Source of the DNA: Asparagopsis taxiformis
Taxonomy: Eukaryota > Rhodophyta > Florideophyceae > Bonnemaisoniales > Bonnemaisoniaceae
Length of the DNA stretch: 64,000 nt
Direction: 5' to 3'
Assembly (NCBI GenBank): GCA_030407315.1
Contig: JALQPE010000857.1
Span: 28,161-92,160 of the forward strand
The first letter of the stretch is position 1; every line of letters begins with the position of its first letter. This document shows positions 1 to 10,502 of this stretch, in pieces. Both the position numbers and the translations under genes were made by a program. The notes beneath the pieces are model-generated. The model had not been told where the DNA came from, made no database searches, and worked only from the letters and a program-made list of their open reading frames with translations.

Positions 1-1280
1 GGAGTCGTAAATTCCACGTGAGTTTACGTTACCTCTAAAGGTTGAGCACTCTGGCTAATCCAGAGGCATTTTATACTAAACTAAGTTACTGTAAACAGTT
101 AGGGTAGGTAGACAGTTAGGAATAAATATCCTTATGTGCACCAATCAGATCCCTGATTATGGCGACTGCGGGAGCCCGCGAGATCACCGACTGTTAGTGT
201 TACAGTGTAAAGTTAGCTGAGTCAGCTTAGTTAAAATTTGCCCCTTGTGGGGTCTTCAGTTGTCCCAATGGGTCCCTCTCCCTCACTGGTCTGAGGTACA
301 GCGAGGCTGTTTCCATTGGTTATTCCCGAACCGGGGTCGTCCAATAGGATGTCGACACGACCCCACCAGGGCAGACCACTCCGTGGTATGACACCGACAA
401 GCATATTATGGGGATTGGGGAGACGCTGCGGGGTGTTGGGGTAGTGAGGGCGAAGGAGGTGTTTAGGTGGGACCGTAGGAGGGTGCGGTTGAAGTCGCCG
501 AGAGGGGGGGTTTTAGGAAAGTGAGGAGAAAGAAGGGGAGGGGGTGGCGTCTGTTCTGGCTGTGGTGAGTGGGGATGTGATGGAGAAGAAGGGGGTTATT
601 GTATTTGGGGAGGGAGGGGAGTGGGAGGAAGGGTGCGAAGTGGGGGGTTGATATGTGTTTCAGAGCGGGGAGGTTTCTGGGGAGACGGCGGGGGAGCATG
701 GGCCGGTGGTGGTGTATACGGTATCGAAGATGCGGATGGCGTGGGGGCATGGAGCAGCTGAGGGAGGGAGGGGTGTAGCAGGTCGGGTACGGGATGGGGA
801 GTGAGAGGTTTTGGAAGAGTAAGCTGCAGGGGAAGTTTGTGGAGAGGGCGAAGGAGATGGGTTGAAGGTAGAGGAGAGCGGGTATTGAATAACAATACGT
901 TGCAAAGGTGATGGGGGAGAGCATGGTCGAGGAGATAGGGGTGTTTTTGCCCTATTCTGAGGTATTATGAGGACTGGTTATACGAAATCTGTACGGTAGA
1001 GCAGAAAAGTAGGTATGGAATGGAGGTGTGCACCGTGGAAGGGGGGATAGGTAGCTGAAATGCGTGCTAGAGTGGTATTGGGGGTGTTTGAGGTACAGTA
1101 CGGGGGAGGTGAGCACCAACAGGAAGGGGGTGTGAGCGAGAGGATGAAAAAATTAAAGACGAAATTGGAGTCGACCGACAAGGAAAAATGGAGTGGTCGC
1201 CGTGATGGATGCGGACATCCATGTCAAGCACGGCGGCAGAAATTTCTGGGGTCGAAATTTTTGAATTTCTGAACCGGCGC
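1..1280. other. Gene-free left edge with a purine-rich block
   Basis: I see no supportable gene here. Positions 49-65 form a small hairpin with 6-bp arms (CTCTGG/CCAGAG). From about 420 to 960 the plus strand is strongly G/purine-rich. The only open frames there are proline/serine-rich readings of the opposite strand, which is expected from base skew and is not evidence of coding. The block may be decayed transposon DNA. Confidence 0.5.
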
Positions 1281-1324
1281 CCGTCCTAGGTGGACATAGA
1301 CATGGCGGAAGTCCATCCCGAGGG

Positions 1325-1487
1325 GGACATCCGTGGTACTAGAAACAATGAATGTCGCCCTAGTAATACTAGACGTACTAGACCGCATGGACGTCCGGTT
1401 CTAGGCGGACATCCAAAAATACTGGAGAACATGGACGTCCGCCTAGTAATACTAGGTGTACTAGAGGTTGTGGACGTCCGCGTCCAT
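1325..1487. repeat. Degenerate 83-bp tandem repeat (two units)
   Basis: Two diverged copies of a unit containing CCTAGTAATACTAG (1359-1372 and 1442-1455, exactly 83 bp apart), each followed by a palindromic GGACGTCC core. GGACATCC-type words also occur just upstream (from about 1288), so an older partial third copy is possible. The repeat lies directly upstream of the open frames assigned to the transposase-like element. Confidence 0.6.
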
Positions 1488-1591
1488 TTCCGAGAACACA
1501 GACGAACGCACGAATCTATCGTATCGCTCACGAGAGGCTCCGTGCCGTTGCAGAAATATTGCACAAACAATATCCCAGGTCTGAAGAACTT

Positions 1592-1960
1592 ATGAAGAGG
1601 AGAAAAAAGGAAGAAAACGGAAAAGCTGAGTTAAATTGGGATATTGACAGTACCCAATCGGGAATATCTGTCCAGAAGGAGATGGGATCTCTGAAAGGAG
1701 GTGACTTCGTGGAGCTAATGCTGAATGGTCAAGTTGTAGGAATTGGAAAGCTTCTTCCCGGCTCTGAAGGAAATGGAAATATCCAAAAAGTCATTCACAA
1801 CGCCCCTCTTACTATGTTCGAGAAGGATGGTCAGAACCTTGTTTCTTGTTACAGTTTTCAGGCAAAGGGAAATGTGGGAAACATAGAGTACCCTTATAAA
1901 TATGGAGGTGTTGAGCCCCCACCGAAGTTACTAGAAGGTCTGACTGGAATATTCTCTTAG
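1592..1960 (+). CDS. Hypothetical protein, possible accessory ORF of the downstream transposase element
   Basis: A 122-residue open frame from the first in-frame ATG (the frame is open back to 1559). The N-terminus is highly charged (KRRKKEE). It is followed by a compact domain with beta-strand character, around residues 40-105. The pattern 'VELMLNGQVVGIGK' then 'V...NAPL' loosely recalls the small domains that accompany plant En/Spm-type transposases, but this is a shape resemblance only. It lies on the same strand, 0.8 kb upstream of the transposase-like gene, and the upstream promoter region contains the 83-bp repeat. It could be the second ORF of that element, an exon, or a chance ORF. 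I do not recognise the protein. Confidence 0.35.
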   Translation: MKRRKKEENGKAELNWDIDSTQSGISVQKEMGSLKGGDFVELMLNGQVVGIGKLLPGSEGNGNIQKVIHNAPLTMFEKDGQNLVSCYSFQAKGNVGNIEYPYKYGGVEPPPKLLEGLTGIFS

Positions 1961-2773
1961 GATCTCAACGAAATGAGAGCTTCGAAGAAAATATCCTCTC
2001 AAGAAAATGATGAAAACTATTCGGGAACCAAGTAATACGAGTCCCAATAAAACCATATCACGTTGCATGAATGAAGCCGTCAGTTCCCTCGCATTCCACT
2101 AATTAGTTCAACAATTATGATTCCTGCGAGGATTTTGAAAGCAGCTCTGTATAGTTCCGACACAGCAGGCACAGAAACTTTATGGGTACCGACAAAACTG
2201 CTATATGCAGGATACTAAATGAAGCAAACGGAATTTTATACTGGAAATCGTCTAGTTGAGTACCAACTTGATCAGAGGTAGTTTCATTCCACAAAATGAT
2301 CTTGTTGAGTTCCCCAAATTCTGGACTGTACTATGTAATCAACGATACTCTCATCACTCTTCATTCCCTGGTGTACCAATCCTATTGGCGTAGTTCTATT
2401 CCCATCTTTCACAGCACACTTGGAGTTAATTTATGCCCGAAGTGGAAGTTTGGTATCCCTATATGTTTTGCTAAGCGAGTGAATCTGTGGAACTCAACTA
2501 CTCATTGAGTAAATCTATTCTGATTGAACCGAACACAGAAACGTGTCGCGTCACTATGTGTGGGGATTTTTCTGTCCCTGTCAGCTATCTTCAGAAAAAT
2601 TTCGCTCTCACTTTTTCTCGCTCAATTTTTGTGAATTTTTCACTGGTATTATGTCCCAAGAGAGCTATTTTAACTTTTTTCCTCCAATTCGTGCTGTAAT
2701 TAACGTAAGAAAATGTTCTACATCAGTCTGTGAAACTCAAGACTGAAGAATATCGTAACCTGAGCACATCGCC

Positions 2774-5328
2774 ATGGAAGATCATGATTTCCTTTCCGAG
2801 ACTGACTCCGCTGTACTCCGCACACAGGCTGAATCCATTCTGGCAGCTCTGGGAATCGGTTCGGGTTCAGGGACAGATTGGAGTCAGAAGAATGCAGCAA
2901 TGGAAAAACTGTCTTCACACAGAGAGGAACAGTTGGAGAGATCAGGTCATGGTATCTCTGAAGCTCAAGAACCGGCCAACAAGTCCAATCTCAAACAATT
3001 AACGGAAGGGATCTCCTATTGTGAGGATCAGCTATACTCATCAACTCTCTTCAAAAACGTCGAGAACAATATACGTTGTCCGACACCGGAGGGATATTCC
3101 GAATGCAACCAAAAGGACAAAGATGAGGGGCTTCATACTATTCTTCCTCGCTTGCACAGCAGTCAAACACCCAAGAAATATGACAGCACAAGGAATGAAA
3201 AACGGAAAACTGAAAGTAGAAGTCAAGCCAGAAGAAGTTTGGTGAGAAATCTTTCCCAAGCAATGATTAAGAAGAAGCAATGTTGCAAGAAAAATTGTTT
3301 CTCTAGAACTGACCATATATTCCTGCAGGTGAAGCTTCTCGTGTACTGCTCTGGGGAAGGGAAAATAGAAGAAAATATCTTCTGAGCCTGCTTGATCCAA
3401 GATCCAAATCTTTTCTTTTTTCCGGAATGAAAGTCTGCTACATGTTTCTTGAGTCTTCGTTTATGTTTTCTCGTCACTTACAGAGCTCAGTGAAGAAGTC
3501 GGCGGAGAACGGAACAAATATCTTTTCCACTGCAGTATCAAAGGAACCAGAATCACCACAAAGGGACGCTGTGGTATTCTTTCTTGATCGCTTCGCCGAT
3601 TCAACAGCTGATAGAATGCCGGACACGAACGAAAGGCACCTCCCACTTTTCCAGAAGAAAGCTTTTTATGAGACGTTCTGCAAACAGTATTATGTTCTGT
3701 ATGGAGATCGTGGAACACCATCTTTACCATACTTTTATTCCACCTGGAAGAAGTACTGCAGTGATATTAAAGTAAGAAGAATTCAGAGGTTTACAAAGTA
3801 CACAGAGTGTGAGTATATCAGGGACTCCCTGGAGAAAATGGGAAGAGACCCAAGTCGCACATTTCCCCTCCTGGAAAGGAGACGTTTGCACATTGAGATG
3901 GTTGCAGAAGAGCGCAGGGAATATCAGAAGAAGTGCGAACAAGCTGCCTTATATCTATCAAGATTTACATCTCTCATCATTGACGGTGCCGATCAGTCTG
4001 GCTATGGCCTCCCTCATTTCTCTGTTACAACGAAAGCAACAGTTGGACATAGTCTGAAAGTTAAGCTGATAGGTGTCCTTGAACATGGAACTCGGAAACG
4101 GCTCTCTCTATACACAATGACAAGCGAACATGAGACTGGGGCAAATCACATAATTGAGGCTCTTCACAGAACTCTTGCGACCAAGGCAGCAAGCTCGAAA
4201 CTCCAAGGGGTACTTTACTTACAAGTCGATAACTGCACACGTGAAAACAAGAACACTTTCCTCTTTTGTTATCTGGAGTGTTTAGTGGCATGGGGCGTTT
4301 TCCAGGAGATTTTCGTCTCATTTCTTCCTGTGGGACATACGCATGCAGACATAGATCAGGCTTTCAGTTGTACATCAAGGAGACTACACTCAAATGACGC
4401 TGCAACAATAGAGGACTTACACAAAGAACTGAGAAGTTCCTTCACAACCGAGCCGTTTGTTGTTCGAATGCTTCATGTCGTCAACTTTTCAGCCCTTTGT
4501 AAGCTGGAGAACTCTATTGGAAGGGTTGAACCATTCTCAAAATATAGATACTTCCGGTTCTATCGAGACGAAGATGCGGAAGAAGATTCCGATTTCTTCC
4601 AAACTGCTTGTGATGTTAAAATATTTTGTACTGATGAATGGGAAGCCCTACCAACTATCACTCCGAAACTCAGTGGGTTCACGCTTCGCCTGCCATCACT
4701 ATTTTCAACTCCGTGCAACAGCGTCAGATCTCCACCAGACCGGAACAAAGTTTTGCAGAGGTTAAGGTCGGAAGAACCTAGAATCAATAGCCAAGAGAAA
4801 ATGAGAGATCTGATGGAAATGGTAGATCAAGTTTACAGAGACAGGGACGAACCATTTCACTGGAATCTTCGGAATACTTTCGAACTCAATGGAATATACA
4901 AAAAAGAACTCTGTGCTGCCGAATTTGAGGATACAGATGAGTTACACAACCAGCATGAACCTCCATTATCAAACCTCCCATACTCCAGGAACAGGTTTGT
5001 TGCTGTTAATGGAGAAGGCTGTACTTACGGAATGCCGTTCTGGATCGGAAAAATTCTGGAATGTATACAAAACGGTAATGGAGTAACAGAAAAACTATAT
5101 ATTCGGTGGTATGAAGTTTACGACGAAGGAAACGCGTGGAGTGGAAAGTATCGCCCAGCTGTAATAGGCAAAGGAAAGAGTGCGAAGCCATGGAATGGAA
5201 CCATATCTGTGGACACTGTTATAACTGAGTTTCCCTCTCTCACAAACAAGAAAATAAGAGCTGGAGTCGAAAAAGAAATAAGGTCGGGCCTTTCCTCTCT
5301 CCGTAAGGAATGGAGCGGACTGCACTAG
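2774..5328 (+). CDS. Transposase-like protein of the FLPVGHTH/DUF7869 type, one frameshift
   Basis: Two open frames make one protein of about 850 residues. The first (2774 to about 3327) is hydrophilic and ends in a CCKKNCF zinc-ligand-like motif. The second is open from 3328 (first ATG 3427) to 5328. It continues the same protein if one base is restored near 3327, because the cysteine motif is then followed at normal spacing by 'RKYLLSLLDP' and 'GMKVCYMFL'. The core has an RNase-H-like triad: Asp at 3982 (IDGADQSG), Asp at 4228 (QVDNCTREN) and the HTHADIDQ motif at 4339-4359. The phrase FLPVGHTHADIDQ is characteristic of a widespread transposon-associated family (DUF7869-type). A C-terminal module (about 5030-5300) has the 'WIGKIL...IRWYE' pattern of a small beta-barrel domain. 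The family assignment is from memory. The alternative to a frameshift is a very small intron, but no good donor is visible. Confidence 0.6.
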
Positions 5329-5732
5329 TAAGTACGCCTTTGCATCTCACTGATTTCATCGTACTACGATTTAGATAGTCCATAACGGAGTCAATCATTA
5401 TGGTAAATCATTTTCAAGGGAAGTCTGAATTTCAATCAATATTGAAATTAAGAAATTCTGTTTTCGAAAATAAATTCTGTTCACATCGAAATCTGTGTTA
5501 TGCGGTCGTCCAGGCTCACGAATCGTGGCATACGTTCGGCCAACGTGGCCGCCTCCGAACGACCGGCACGGGCAACGCCGCCCCCTTCCGTAGCCTCGCG
5601 TGGCACGATCTCACGAGGATCCGGCGCACGCCTCGCTTCGTCTTGATGGCCACGACGGCCAGAACGTGACCCGCGAGGTCGGTTGCCGCCACCGAGGCCG
5701 CCAAAGTAGCCAGAACGATTGCCACGACGGCG

Positions 5733-7133
5733 TTAGGTTCGGGAAGCGTCCCGTGGTACGTACGCGCCGTCGCTGCGCACTTGTACGAATTCTTGGATAT
5801 CCCCGGTTGCGTAATCCGGGCGCACCACACGATATTCCGGTCCCAACTCGAGGGCGCCGCGAGTCTCCGCCACAACGCTGGTGACGGAGACGAACATGTC
5901 AGAACCTTCCACCGGCATTGCACGAAGCAATTCGTAATCTGCCAGGTAGTCCAGCGTGGACTCCGGCAGTAGGCACGCGCGCCCTAATATACGACGTTCC
6001 ACGAAAACCGAGCAAGCGAACATTGCCGCATGTTCAACGTCCACCGCCGTGAGGAAACATTCCTTCACCGCCGCAGGCGCGTCCTGCATGGCGCCGTTGA
6101 AATAGTGTACCACGCGAGGTAACAACGTAGAAGACCTGCGGGGATACGGATATGCGCCCACCACGTCAGGCATCATCGGGAAGAAATTCTCGCACGGAAC
6201 ACCTAACGAGGTAGACGCGTGCGACACGCGGAAGTCGTCCGCGTCGGCGTAACGGAGCGCGAAGTAATCGTCGTACGATACGACGCGGTTGGCTATCACG
6301 CTCAACGAAAGCGCGGTCTTCCACTCGGCACGTTGCCTCTCAGTGAGTGTCCGCGGACACACGTACACGGACGCCAATGCAGTGAACGGCGGTTCAGCGA
6401 GCGTCCCCTTCCATAGGTACGCGTCCATAAGGTCTACGTAGACCGCATCGTCGGCGTCACGCAACCACGAGCGGTCGCAACGAATTGACGCCGGGATCTG
6501 GTAACGAGCCGATCCCGCAGGCCCGTTGGGGAAACGACGCCCGGCACGACGCCCCCACGAGTCTTCGGCAACACGCATGTATTCGAGCACCGCGCGAGCG
6601 TCCAGACGATCTTTGGCCAGCGTGGCCACGTCCTCGTCCGATATGGCAGTCCGAGGCAGCACCGCCCACGCGTGGGTCAGGGAACTCGCGTCGAGCGCGA
6701 CTCCATCACGAACGGAGGTTCCTACGGTTCCCGCGGGAACTTCCGACCCTGGCGAATCCCGACGGGGAGACTGGGGCGAACCCTCAAGACGAGGTTCTCC
6801 GGCGCGCGACGCTGCCTCAGCACGACGTAAACGTGCCGCCGCGGTCATCGCCGCCACCCCACGACCAGAGGGTACGACCTCCGGCACTATGGGTGACTCC
6901 GGACTGGAGACAGACGCCGCGGTGTCGCCATCAGCAGGGGCAACGGCCCCTGCAGCCTCGACAGGCGGAACGGGAGCCATCGGGCGCGACGATGGGGCAA
7001 CGGCCTGCGGAGCAACGGCTTGAACCGCCCCAACGGACGGGGTGGGCGCGACAGACGCTTCCGTCGCTGGCGGCGCACCGACCCTGGCGAAGGACTCCCT
7101 CGCCAGGGTCGGTGCGCCGCGGAGTGTTGGCAT
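5733..7133 (-). CDS. GC-rich gag-like ORF; in-frame stop before an RGG-rich tail
   Basis: A 466-codon ATG-initiated ORF, much more GC-rich than the gene island. Residues 1-150 are Ala/Pro/Val-rich and disordered. Residues about 150-440 form a folded-looking alpha-helical region that I do not recognise. The ORF ends with TAA at 5733-5735, but the same frame stays open for another 83 codons to 5481. This tail is full of RGG/RG repeats (GNRSGYFGG, RPRGSRSGRRG), a nucleic-acid-binding pattern common at the C-terminus of gag/capsid proteins. Together these suggest a retroelement or virus-like structural protein whose RNA-binding tail is lost or reached by readthrough. No reverse transcriptase, integrase or protease is visible nearby. 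The N-terminal codons overlap the perfect hairpin at 7071-7119. Confidence 0.45.
   Translation of the reverse strand: MPTLRGAPTLARESFARVGAPPATEASVAPTPSVGAVQAVAPQAVAPSSRPMAPVPPVEAAGAVAPADGDTAASVSSPESPIVPEVVPSGRGVAAMTAAARLRRAEAASRAGEPRLEGSPQSPRRDSPGSEVPAGTVGTSVRDGVALDASSLTHAWAVLPRTAISDEDVATLAKDRLDARAVLEYMRVAEDSWGRRAGRRFPNGPAGSARYQIPASIRCDRSWLRDADDAVYVDLMDAYLWKGTLAEPPFTALASVYVCPRTLTERQRAEWKTALSLSVIANRVVSYDDYFALRYADADDFRVSHASTSLGVPCENFFPMMPDVVGAYPYPRRSSTLLPRVVHYFNGAMQDAPAAVKECFLTAVDVEHAAMFACSVFVERRILGRACLLPESTLDYLADYELLRAMPVEGSDMFVSVTSVVAETRGALELGPEYRVVRPDYATGDIQEFVQVRSDGAYVPRDASRT
7071..7119. repeat. Perfect 20-bp inverted repeat with 9-nt loop
   Basis: Arms 7071-7090 and 7100-7119 are exact reverse complements, both GC-rich, separated by the 9-nt loop AGGACTCCC. 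It sits inside codons 5-21 of the reverse-strand gag-like ORF, so its mRNA would carry a very stable stem just after the start codon. A second, shorter hairpin (8-bp arms 7147-7154/7158-7165) lies just upstream of the ATG. Confidence 0.85.
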
Positions 7134-7865
7134 CGGTGCTACGCTTCGTAACCATCGTGGTTACGCTGTACGCAATATTCACGACGAGTGCAACGAGCAC
7201 GAAGACGAGAGCCACGCGGGCGAGACGAAACGAGAGAACGAGGAGAGCGGAAGCAGTCAGGAGTACCCAGCGGGGGAAAAGGGGGACGCGGAAAGGAAAG
7301 GCAACGGCCTGGGTGACGATGGTGAAAGGAAGGGCAAGCGACGACCGCTATTACGCCTAAGCCGCGGCTTAAATAACCTTCTGACGACCGTTGTCGTAAT
7401 GCCCGCAGGCAGATTCACGAGATGGCCGTGGCCTGCGTGCATATCACGCTGATTCGAAACACACCCGCGTGGTGGAATTGGACACTGCGTTCGATTGCAG
7501 GAGACGCCTACGCGAGGCATTGTAGCACGATGCCAACGGACGGGCCCTGGTGATTACGAGGAGGCGGGAGCACACGCGCGCGCTCCGGCGCCGTGGCCAA
7601 CCGATCGGCCAACCGGGCCGCGTTCGTTTAAGCGAGATTTTTCGGGACAATTGCCACGTCCGCAACTGTACCCGAACAGGTGCCAAACCCACGTGTCTCA
7701 GGCGTGTCCTGACGGGCCTTGCGTAGCCTGGACTTCCACGTAGGGAGTGGGGCTGTGTAGTGCACGTGGCCAATTCGAAAATGGCGAATATTTACGATTT
7801 CCGCGGAATTCGAATTTCGGCGGACACGACCGGCGACAGCAATGTACGAACATCTTGTAGTGCAA

Positions 7866-7951
7866 TGGCTTGGTCGATTCGACAACGGGCAGCCTTGGCT
7901 GTAAGCCGAATCGGCGAGCCACCGCGAGGGGTTCGAGCCCTCCTGTCTCGG
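7866..7951 (+). other. tRNA-like relic with A- and B-box-like motifs
   Basis: TGGCTTGGTCGA (7866-7877) resembles a Pol III A box. GGTTCGAGCCC (7930-7940) is an exact match to the B-box consensus GGTTCGANNCC. Between them, CTGTAAG reads like a Tyr-type anticodon loop (GTA), followed by an insert that could be a long variable arm. The 7 nt before the A box (7859-7865) do not pair with the expected acceptor strand (7944-7950), so this is not a complete tRNA gene. A tRNA-derived SINE head or a chance match are both possible. Confidence 0.3.
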
Positions 7952-8201
7952 TAGTCAGGCTCGGGTTGAGTGTGGTAGAGCAAACGCGAATCGCCTGCCT
8001 TAGTGTGGGTTGTAATGCCACACAGACGACCCGTCTAGAATCCTGTGGTCACATGGTGAGTCATGGTGGTGCACCGAAAGGATGGTGGTTCACCAACCCT
8101 AATAGGGAAGAAGGGAGGACACCAGGCACAACAGGGATGAGTGCCTTGTATAAGAAGCAAAAAGGGAAGAAGAAGGGGGAACCCTGGAGAGTAGGTCGGC
8201 C

Positions 8202-8986
8202 GCTGGTACAGCGATACATACAGCGATACGCTGGTACAGCGGGAGAGGGGCAGTGGCTCAAGAGCCGGGCACCAGGCACCCGAAGATACCTGATCGAAGG
8301 GCACACGCACCACCGGTGACGCGTGGTATCAGGGAAAGGGAAGCTGATCCAGCAGAATAACCAGTCAAAGACTAAATCAGAGAGTGACCAGGGTCGGCGC
8401 GGTCCGCGCTATAGCCAAAGACGAAGCAGGCTCCTATGAGACTGCAAAACGATAGTTGGGAGCACATCAATAACCAAGTCCGATTGGTCGGCGGGGGGTT
8501 TGCTGAACCAGCACGACGGCCAGGACAGAAATCTGATACAGCGGGGAATTTGTTCCAGAAGCAGGCCAGACACTATAGCCAAAGTCGAAGCAGGCTGTAA
8601 TGAGACTGCGAAACGCAAGTTGGGAGTGGCTCGCAACCATACCTCCGAGTGGGCACCAGGCGGCCGAAGACACCTGATTGAGGGGCACGCGCACCACCGG
8701 TGACGCGTGGTAGGGGCAATGCTGATACAGCGTCCCGACATTGAGAAGCTGAATCAGCGAAAAGGGACACCGGAAGAGTGCCAAGCACCATAGCCAAGGG
8801 AGAAGCACACTGAATCAGTAGGCAAAACGCACCCTGGGGGTAGATTGGACACCGAGCTTCCAGCTGGCTTTTACGATCAAAGGACATGGCAGTTCGCCTC
8901 TAGTTAAATACTAAATTATATGTGGCTTGTAGCCCTAAATGTCCTTGTGGTTGGTGCCCAATGAGTAGGCTAAATACTGATACAGT
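8202..8986. repeat. Degenerate repeat cluster with CTGnnnCAG palindromes
   Basis: A 65-bp segment at 8267-8331 recurs at 8651-8713 (offset 384), sharing ACCACCGGTGACGCGTGGTA. A second segment (AGCCAAAG..GAAGCAGGCT) occurs at about 8413 and 8578. Eight imperfect palindromes of the form (G/A)CTG-nnn-CAG(C/T) lie at 8202, 8230, 8343, 8533, 8721, 8748, 8809 and 8976. There is no coherent ORF. This looks like the non-coding part of an unidentified mobile element. Confidence 0.55.
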
Positions 8987-8989
8987 AAG

Positions 8990-9934
8990 GTGGTCGAAAA
9001 ACCCTAAGTGACGGGTGCGCCGGCGGCGCTGGCACACTGTAAATACAGTGTAAATTGTTAGCTGTAGCGTACAATGCAGTGTATCACTGGTATCACGTGC
9101 CACGTTTTCAGTGATTGCACTGCTATTAGAATAGATAGTTCAAAATAGTTTCGAAATAAAAGAATTGGGTAAAGTGCCCAAAATTGGAGGTGAAACACCT
9201 AGCTGTAAGCGCTTCGCCAAGTGGCATTGAACTACACATCGCTGACGCATGCGCGCGCGCAACCGGCACACTTGTGCAGCGAACGAACTGGCGCACGTCC
9301 AACGGACCAACGGGTCCCCACGTGCGACCCACAAGGTCCTTTCCCATTCGGGGACGTTACGAGCAGTTTTTACACTGTAATGCGATGCCATCGTGGCTAT
9401 ATAGGTATTGGAATCGTGCCGGGAGGGAAAGGGGACAATTATCGATCGGGCAACGTGCTCTAGTCTACGACTGACTTCTACGTTTTACTTTTACGTTTAT
9501 GCCTAACGAGGCTTCGTCTCCGTCTCCGTCAAGCTGCGTACTCCCTGCCCATTGCCACACGTGAGGCTGATCGCGTGTTGTGCCTATGGGTTTGGTTGAG
9601 AGCGCCTCCGGCAACGTGCCATCTCTTCTGTTGACGTAATCCTCGCGTGGATCGTTCGTCGTGACGCCCGTGTCTACCTGCTAACCTACTCTACCCTATC
9701 CTTTCTTTGGTACCAAAATACAGTCAAACACCAGCGGGTGGCACTGTTCGTTCGTTCTGTTTCGTTAAAGGACAGCGTGTCCGTAGCTCGTACCAGCTAC
9801 TTCTACCGAACTACGTACCACACTGTACAGTTTTGAATTCCGTGTATCATGAAGCAGACTTTGGTTGCTTCGTTATCAATCATGGGGTATAAGGCGCGGA
9901 GCATTTTTAGGCGCATGTCTTTTTGTTTCTGGAT
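8990..9934. other. Gene-free stretch
   Basis: No gene, RNA or clean repeat is supported. The stretch contains a short CpG-rich run (GCATGCGCGCGCGC near 9248) and AT-richer DNA toward 9900. Open frames are short and without recognisable features. Confidence 0.4.
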
Positions 9935-10294
9935 CTAGTCGTATAATTCGTCTACGATGCGTAGGGTGATGGATCAGGCTTCTTCTTCGAGCGTGATGAG
10001 GTCTATCGTTGAGAGTTCTGTGACGGTGCTGCCGATTTTTTGAAGGATTGTTGGGAGCTGGAATGCTCCGGCTGAAAGAACGGATATGATTTGTTTGTGT
10101 AGGCTGGAGGGGATAATGAGGAAGAGGCGATCTTTCCCGCGTTTCTACGGGTAAAATGTAGAAGGGTCAGAGGGGGCTGCGATGAACGCGCTGGTGTAGT
10201 AGTCGAATGAGAGATCGGATGCGAGAACTTCGAGAGTTGGGTGCCATTGGGGAAAGTTGTCAAGTTCGAAAAGTGGGACGAGTGTATAATCCAT
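9935..10294 (-). pseudogene. Decayed gag-like ORF of a retroelement
   Basis: Reading from an ATG at 10294, the frame gives 'LFELDNFPQWHPTLEVL' and then a helix-rich stretch. This is the NF-x-W-x4-L start seen in many copia-type gag proteins. Two in-frame stops interrupt about 118 codons: one after 'DPSTFYP' near 10150 and one after 'ITLEEEA' near 9975. The frame resumes its amphipathic character after each stop, so this is a decayed coding sequence and not random DNA. No pol domain follows. The MULE at 10503 is inserted close to its 5' side. Confidence 0.4.
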
Positions 10295-10502
10295 TATGGG
10301 GAGAGGGAATACGTGAAAGTTAAGGGAAAGAGTGGTGAAGCAATCGTTGGCAGTGGGCGCTATCCGACCTAGAACCTGTTGGAAGAGAGACGCTTGGTTC
10401 GTTTACTCAGTTGTTGGATTACGATAGTTGTTTATATGTTACCTTATGTCTCAGGACCGTCGGCGGCCTTTCCGACAGCCTGTCTGTTATTATTATCCAG
10501 AC

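Noticed and set aside
463..924. 153-codon proline-rich reverse-strand ORF
   Set aside because: Follows from the G-rich plus strand; three overlapping frames all give Pro/Ser/Leu-rich text with no motif.
3298..3327. Intron of about 30 bp explaining the frame change in the transposase-like gene
   Set aside because: The only GT candidate (GTTTCT) is a poor donor and the size is well below the 68-105 bp of the other introns here; a one-base frameshift fits the protein spacing better.
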